Source: Pseudomonadota bacterium (lineage in GTDB: Bacteria > Pseudomonadota > Alphaproteobacteria > Sphingomonadales > Sphingomonadaceae). Taken from it: a stretch of 18,987 nt of DNA. The DNA lies in NCBI GenBank assembly GCA_023445495.1, contig JAEXLC010000095.1, forward strand, positions 1-18,987, written 5' to 3'. Positions 15,650-18,987 of this stretch are shown here, piece by piece (position 1 is the first letter of the stretch; each line of letters starts with the position of its first letter). A program made the translations under genes and the position numbers. Under the pieces are notes generated by a model that was not told where the DNA came from, did no database searches, and saw nothing but the letters and a program-made list of their open reading frames with translations.

Positions 15650-17248
15650 ATGCAGACTGTCGAGACGTTGAACGAGGGCCTGAAGCGCGCCTACACGCTA
15701 AAGATCACTGCCAAGGACATCGACAAGAAGGTCGATGCCGAGGTCAAGCGGGTTGCTCCGCAGGTGCGCATGCCGGGCTTCCGCCCGGGCAAGGTGCCGA
15801 CCAACCTGATCCGCAAGATGCACGGCGAGGCGATCGCGCAGGACGCGCTCAACAGCTCGATCCAGGAAGGCGTGCAGAAGCTGATCGCCGACCACAAGCT
15901 GCGCCCGGCCGTGTCGCCGTCGGTGAGCCTGGAAGGCGAATATGCGCCGGGTGGCGATGCCGAGATCAAGGTCGAGCTGGAAGTCCTGCCGGACGTCCCG
16001 ACCCCGTCGATCGAAGGCCTGAAGCTCGAGCGCCTGACCGTTCCGGTCAGCGACGACGAAGTGAACGAGCAGCTCAAGCAGCTCGCCGGCCAGCAGAAAG
16101 CCTGGACCGACGCCCCGGCCAAGCACAAGGCCGCCACCGGCGACCAGGTGACCATGGACTTCGTCGGCACCGTCGACGGCGTCGCCTTTGACGGCGGCAC
16201 CGGCGAGGGCATGTCGGTCGAGATCGGCACCGGCCGCCTGATCCCGGGCTTCGAGGACCAGCTCGTCGGCGTGAAGACCGGCGACGAGAAGACGATCGAC
16301 GTCACGTTCCCGGCCGATTACGGCGTGGCCGACCTGGCCGACAAGCCGGCGCAGTTCGCGCTCAAGATCACCGCAGTGAAGACCGCCGGCGAGACCGAGA
16401 TCAACGACGACTTCGCCAAGACGCTGGGCCTGCAGAGCCTCGAGCAGCTCACCGGCCTGCTCAAGGGCCAGCTCGAGCAGCAGCTCAACGGCCTGACCCG
16501 CACCTACATGAAGCGCAAGCTGCTCGACCAGCTGGCCGCCGGCCATGACTTCGAGGTTCCGCCCTCGATGGTCGAGGCCGAGTTCGACCAGATCTGGCAC
16601 CAGCTCCAGCATGAAGCCGAGCATGAGGCCGATCCGGCCGCTGCCAAGGCCGAGCTGGAAGCCGAGCGCGAAGACTATGTGAAGATCGCCGAGCGCCGCG
16701 TGCGCCTGGGTCTTCTCCTGTCGGAGATCGGCACCGCCAACGGCGTCGAGGTCACCCCGAACGAGATGAACCAGCTGATCGCCCAGGCTGCTGCCCAGTA
16801 CAGCCCGAACGATCGCGAGCGCTTCTACCAGTATGTCCGCAACGAGCCGATGGCCGCCGCCCAGCTGCGCGCCCCGCTGTTCGAGGACAAGGTGGTCGAC
16901 TTCCTGTTCGACAAGGCCGAGATCGCGGATCGCGAAGTGACCCGCGACGAGCTGGAAGCCGCGATCGAGAGCGAGGACGGTTTCGAGACCGGCACGCACA
17001 CCCACGATCACGACAACCACAAGCCGCGCAAGTCGAAGAAGGCTGACGAAGGCGAGAAGGCCGAGAAGAAGCCGGCCGCCAAGGCGAAGAAGGCCGACAA
17101 GGCTGACGAGCCGGCCGCGGAAGCCGAGGCCGAGCCGGCCAAGAAGCCCGCCGCCAAGAAGGCCGCCGCCAAGAAGGCGGACGACGCCGAGGGCGAGGCT
17201 GAAGCCAAGCCCGCCAAGAAGGCTCCGGCGAAGAAGAAGGCCGACTAA
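15650..17248 (+). CDS. tig: Trigger factor with long His- then Lys/Ala-rich tail
   Basis: This 532-residue ribosome-bound chaperone compares with about 430 residues in E. coli. The ribosome-docking signature GFRPGKVP is at 43-50. The FKBP-type isomerase domain spans roughly 162-245 (GDQVTMDFVGTVDGVAF to FALKITAV), followed by the helical chaperone arms to about 447. From residue 449 (base 16994) an extra 84-residue tail starts with the His-rich THTHDHDNH and continues as Lys/Ala/Pro/Glu repeats (KPAAKKAAAKK), resembling a histone H1-type tail. Similar tails occur in sphingomonad trigger factors as far as I know. The ATG at 15650 fits the family N-terminus; its ribosome site is weak. The usual clpP-clpX neighbours do not follow; a terminator does. 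Confidence 0.97.
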   Translation: MQTVETLNEGLKRAYTLKITAKDIDKKVDAEVKRVAPQVRMPGFRPGKVPTNLIRKMHGEAIAQDALNSSIQEGVQKLIADHKLRPAVSPSVSLEGEYAPGGDAEIKVELEVLPDVPTPSIEGLKLERLTVPVSDDEVNEQLKQLAGQQKAWTDAPAKHKAATGDQVTMDFVGTVDGVAFDGGTGEGMSVEIGTGRLIPGFEDQLVGVKTGDEKTIDVTFPADYGVADLADKPAQFALKITAVKTAGETEINDDFAKTLGLQSLEQLTGLLKGQLEQQLNGLTRTYMKRKLLDQLAAGHDFEVPPSMVEAEFDQIWHQLQHEAEHEADPAAAKAELEAEREDYVKIAERRVRLGLLLSEIGTANGVEVTPNEMNQLIAQAAAQYSPNDRERFYQYVRNEPMAAAQLRAPLFEDKVVDFLFDKAEIADREVTRDELEAAIESEDGFETGTHTHDHDNHKPRKSKKADEGEKAEKKPAAKAKKADKADEPAAEAEAEPAKKPAAKKAAAKKADDAEGEAEAKPAKKAPAKKKAD

Positions 17249-17273
17249 GGCTTTCTCCTTCGGGACAAGTTCA

Positions 17274-17310
17274 GGCCCTCGCTCCAGGCGGAGCGGGGGC
17301 CTTTGCTTTT
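17274..17310 (+). terminator. Intrinsic terminator of tig
   Basis: GGCCCTCGCTCC (17274-17285) pairs with GGAGCGGGGGCC (17290-17301) around loop AGGC, with one G-U-type pair, followed by TTTGCTTTT. The strong GC stem and T-rich tail right after the tig stop make this the clearest terminator in the window. Confidence 0.85.
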
Positions 17311-17314
17311 GGGG

Positions 17315-17914
17315 TCAGACGAAGACTTCGGCGAGGACGGCGCGGCGCTGCTGCTCCTGGGCGGTGGTGACGCTCCACAACAATCGGATGGCCGAGGCGG
17401 CGAGCGCGATTGCCATCGCGTTCGACAGCCATGTCGCAACCGTCGATTCGGTGTCGCGCGCGAAGGCGAGGAGGATGACGCCGAAGATGCCGCAGGCCAG
17501 CCAGATCGCCCACCAGAGCGCGACGAATGGCGATGTGTCGGCATAATCGCTGTTGCCATGGCTGGCATTCCACAGCTCGCGCATGCCCTGATAGGGTTTG
17601 TAGAAGCAGGCGAACGGAACGAAGAACCACCAGATCCGCGATGCCGGGGTGAATTCCAGATCCTCATGGCCAAGCGCGCGCAGATTGCCTCCGGCACGGA
17701 TGACCCACCAGCAAAAGGCGATGGTCGACAGCAGGGACAGGCTTATCATCGTCAGATCGACAACGGGATAGCCGGGCGAGAGCGACAGGGCGTGCCGGGC
17801 GTAGAATTCCGGTGACAGCTGATAGGCCAGCAGCAGCATGGGCTGGCTCAGGGCATCGAGTGTCATCAATGGAATGGCGGCCAGCATCAGCGGCCTGAGA
17901 TTGCGTGTGGCCAT
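17315..17914 (-). CDS. DUF4328 membrane protein
   Basis: This 199-residue protein has four predicted membrane helices (about 9-31, 50-74, 130-152 and 158-182). The DUF4328 signature WWFFVPFACFYKPYQGMRELW lies between helices two and three. The function of the family is unknown. The start at 17914 has a G-run (GGGGGG) three bases upstream as ribosome site. It is convergent with tig, sharing the terminator region, and divergent from the glycosyltransferase gene. Confidence 0.9.
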   Translation of the reverse strand: MATRNLRPLMLAAIPLMTLDALSQPMLLLAYQLSPEFYARHALSLSPGYPVVDLTMISLSLLSTIAFCWWVIRAGGNLRALGHEDLEFTPASRIWWFFVPFACFYKPYQGMRELWNASHGNSDYADTSPFVALWWAIWLACGIFGVILLAFARDTESTVATWLSNAMAIALAASAIRLLWSVTTAQEQQRRAVLAEVFV

Positions 17915-17974
17915 CGTCCCCCCTTTGCGGAGAGACTTACCCGGGCGCCGGCGCAGGCCAAGTGAAATTGCTGT

Positions 17975-17992
17975 CGAAACGCAGCCGTTTCG
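17975..17992. promoter_or_regulatory. CGAAACG-N4-CGTTTCG dyad upstream of the glycosyltransferase gene
   Basis: This perfect 7-bp inverted repeat with a 4-base spacer lies 16 bases before the ATG. It is directly followed by CTATGG (17996-18001), a -10-like hexamer. It may be an operator overlapping the promoter, or an mRNA hairpin if transcription starts further upstream. A GCGCCGGCGC palindrome is also present at 17945-17954. The regulator is unknown. Confidence 0.4.
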
Positions 17993-18008
17993 GCCCTATG
18001 GCAGGCGC

Positions 18009-18935
18009 ATGACCACGCCCAAAGTCGCCGTTCTCCTGCCCTGCTACAATGAAGAAGCCGCGATCGCCCAGACGATCGAGGGGTTCCGCAAGGCGCTGCC
18101 GGACGCGACCATCTATGTCTATGACAACAACAGCCGCGACCGGACGATCGAAGTCGCCCGGGCGGCGGGCGCGGTGGTGCGCAGCGAGCGGATGCAGGGC
18201 AAGGGCAATGTCGTCCGCCGGATGTTCGCCGATGTCGATGCCGATATCTACGTGATGGCCGATGGCGACGCGACCTATGACCCGGCTTCGGCGCCGGCGA
18301 TGGTTGCGCGGGTGGCGGAGGAGGGGCTCGACATGATCGTCGGCACCCGCGTCCACGAGGCGGCCGAGGCCTATCGGCGCGGCCATGTGCTCGGCAACCG
18401 GATGATGACCGGCATCCTCGCCAGCCTGTTCGGGCGCAGCTTCACCGACATCTTCTCGGGCTACCGCGTCTTCTCGCGCCGCTTCGTGAAGAGCTTCCCG
18501 GTGCTGTCGGCCGGCTTCGAGATCGAGACCGAGATCAGCGTGCATGCGCTCGAGCTGAAGATGCCGGTGGGCGAAGTGGAGACGCGCTATTTCGCCCGGC
18601 TCGAAGGCTCCGAATCGAAGCTCAACACCTATCGCGACGGCTGGCGCATCCTGAAGACGATCGCGGTGCTCTACCGGATCGAGCGGCCGATGCTGTTCTT
18701 CGGCTGGATCGCCGCGCTGTTCGCGCTGCTGGCGATCGGGATGAGCATCCCGCTGGCCTTTACCTGGTTCGAGACCGGGCTGGTGCCGCGCTTCCCGACC
18801 GCGATCCTCGCGACGGGGCTGATGATCCTGGCGTTCCTCAACCTGTTCACCGGGCTGATCCTGGACACGGTGGTGCGCGGGCGGCGCGAAGTGCGGCGGC
18901 TGGCGTATCTGGCGCAGCCCGGGCCGCTGAAATAA
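18009..18935 (+). CDS. Family 2 glycosyltransferase with two C-terminal membrane helices
   Basis: This 308-residue GT-A glycosyltransferase probably transfers a sugar from a nucleotide donor to a lipid carrier, as in dolichyl/undecaprenyl-phosphate mannose synthase-like enzymes. VAVLLPCYNEE opens the donor-binding fold. The metal-binding DxD is DGD at 85-87 (VMADGDATYDP). GKGNVVRRMF, GNRMMTGI and FSGYRVFSRRFVKSFP are typical of this branch. Two hydrophobic segments near 238-262 and 270-297 anchor it. The ATG at 18009 begins right at the conserved fold. Its ribosome site is weak (AGG three bases upstream), and a -10-like box lies 8 bases upstream, so it may be leaderless. Donor and acceptor are not readable from sequence. 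Confidence 0.92.
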   Translation: MTTPKVAVLLPCYNEEAAIAQTIEGFRKALPDATIYVYDNNSRDRTIEVARAAGAVVRSERMQGKGNVVRRMFADVDADIYVMADGDATYDPASAPAMVARVAEEGLDMIVGTRVHEAAEAYRRGHVLGNRMMTGILASLFGRSFTDIFSGYRVFSRRFVKSFPVLSAGFEIETEISVHALELKMPVGEVETRYFARLEGSESKLNTYRDGWRILKTIAVLYRIERPMLFFGWIAALFALLAIGMSIPLAFTWFETGLVPRFPTAILATGLMILAFLNLFTGLILDTVVRGRREVRRLAYLAQPGPLK

Positions 18936-18940
18936 TCAGC

Positions 18941-18967
18941 CGTCATCGCGGCGAAAGCCGGGATCTC
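18941..18967 (+). repeat. REP-like palindrome downstream of the glycosyltransferase gene
   Basis: A CGTCA head (18941-18945) is followed by TCGCGGC, loop GAAA, GCCGGGA and a TCTC tail. The stem carries one mismatch. It begins 5 bases past the stop codon and follows the same head, stem-loop, tail plan as the elements at 5-36 and 3685-3772. The remaining 20 bases to the window edge end in AAGGAG (18982-18987), which may be the ribosome site of a gene just outside. Confidence 0.7.
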
Positions 18968-18987
18968 AGGCGAGGGCGGGTAAGGAG

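Noticed and set aside
15698..17020. 440-codon antisense frame over trigger factor
   Set aside because: It is a shadow of strong GC-rich codon bias in tig; the sense frame has all family signatures.
17265..17275. ACAAGTTCAG shared with the repeat at 3756-3765
   Set aside because: It is a ten-base match without the head or stem of the repeat, so probably coincidence next to the tig terminator.

Overview
The window looks like the chromosome of an alphaproteobacterium of the Sphingomonas group. The reasons are high GC content, intergenic palindromes with a CGTCA head of the sort scattered through sphingomonad genomes, a trigger factor with a long Lys/Ala tail, DUF4153, DUF3089 and DUF4328 proteins, and a possible EcfG-type stress promoter. 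No taxonomic search could be run, so this is inference. The content is mostly housekeeping. I see no phage, insertion sequence, CRISPR array or defence island.

Layout. At 1-3.2 kb, aspartate carbamoyltransferase (pyrB) and an overlapping dihydroorotase-like gene that has lost catalytic residues lie on the minus strand, followed by an uncharacterised membrane-anchored protein on the plus strand. At 3.2-5 kb are the YqgF/RuvX nuclease homologue, a two-unit palindromic repeat and a DUF3089 alpha/beta-hydrolase, all on the minus side. At 5-6.9 kb is a large DUF4153 membrane protein. At 6.9-11.6 kb a tight plus-strand series carries gatC, gatA, a 66-residue unknown gene wedged between gatA and gatB, gatB, a secreted helical protein and a divergent cyclophilin. 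GatCAB amidates misacylated Glu-tRNA(Gln) and Asp-tRNA(Asn).

At 11.7-14.3 kb is a three-gene cassette of exported proteins: a gene split by a one-base frameshift, an M48 metalloprotease with a C-terminal helical repeat region, and a small secreted protein. At 14.3-15.4 kb a minus-strand operon holds a proline-rich 59-residue protein, a 60-residue acidic protein and a Crp/Fnr-family regulator. It is preceded by a GAAAC-N17-CGTT match to the EcfG general stress promoter. The same short intergenic region carries the promoter of a divergent tRNA-Leu(UAG). Then come trigger factor with its terminator, a DUF4328 membrane protein on the minus strand, and a membrane-anchored family 2 glycosyltransferase.

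The best leads are the gatA-gatB interloper, the proline-rich small gene and its stress-type promoter, the catalytically dead dihydroorotase paired with pyrB, the frameshifted exported gene, and a palindrome family whose two adjacent units differ by compensatory base-pair changes. None amounts to a demonstrated new system.
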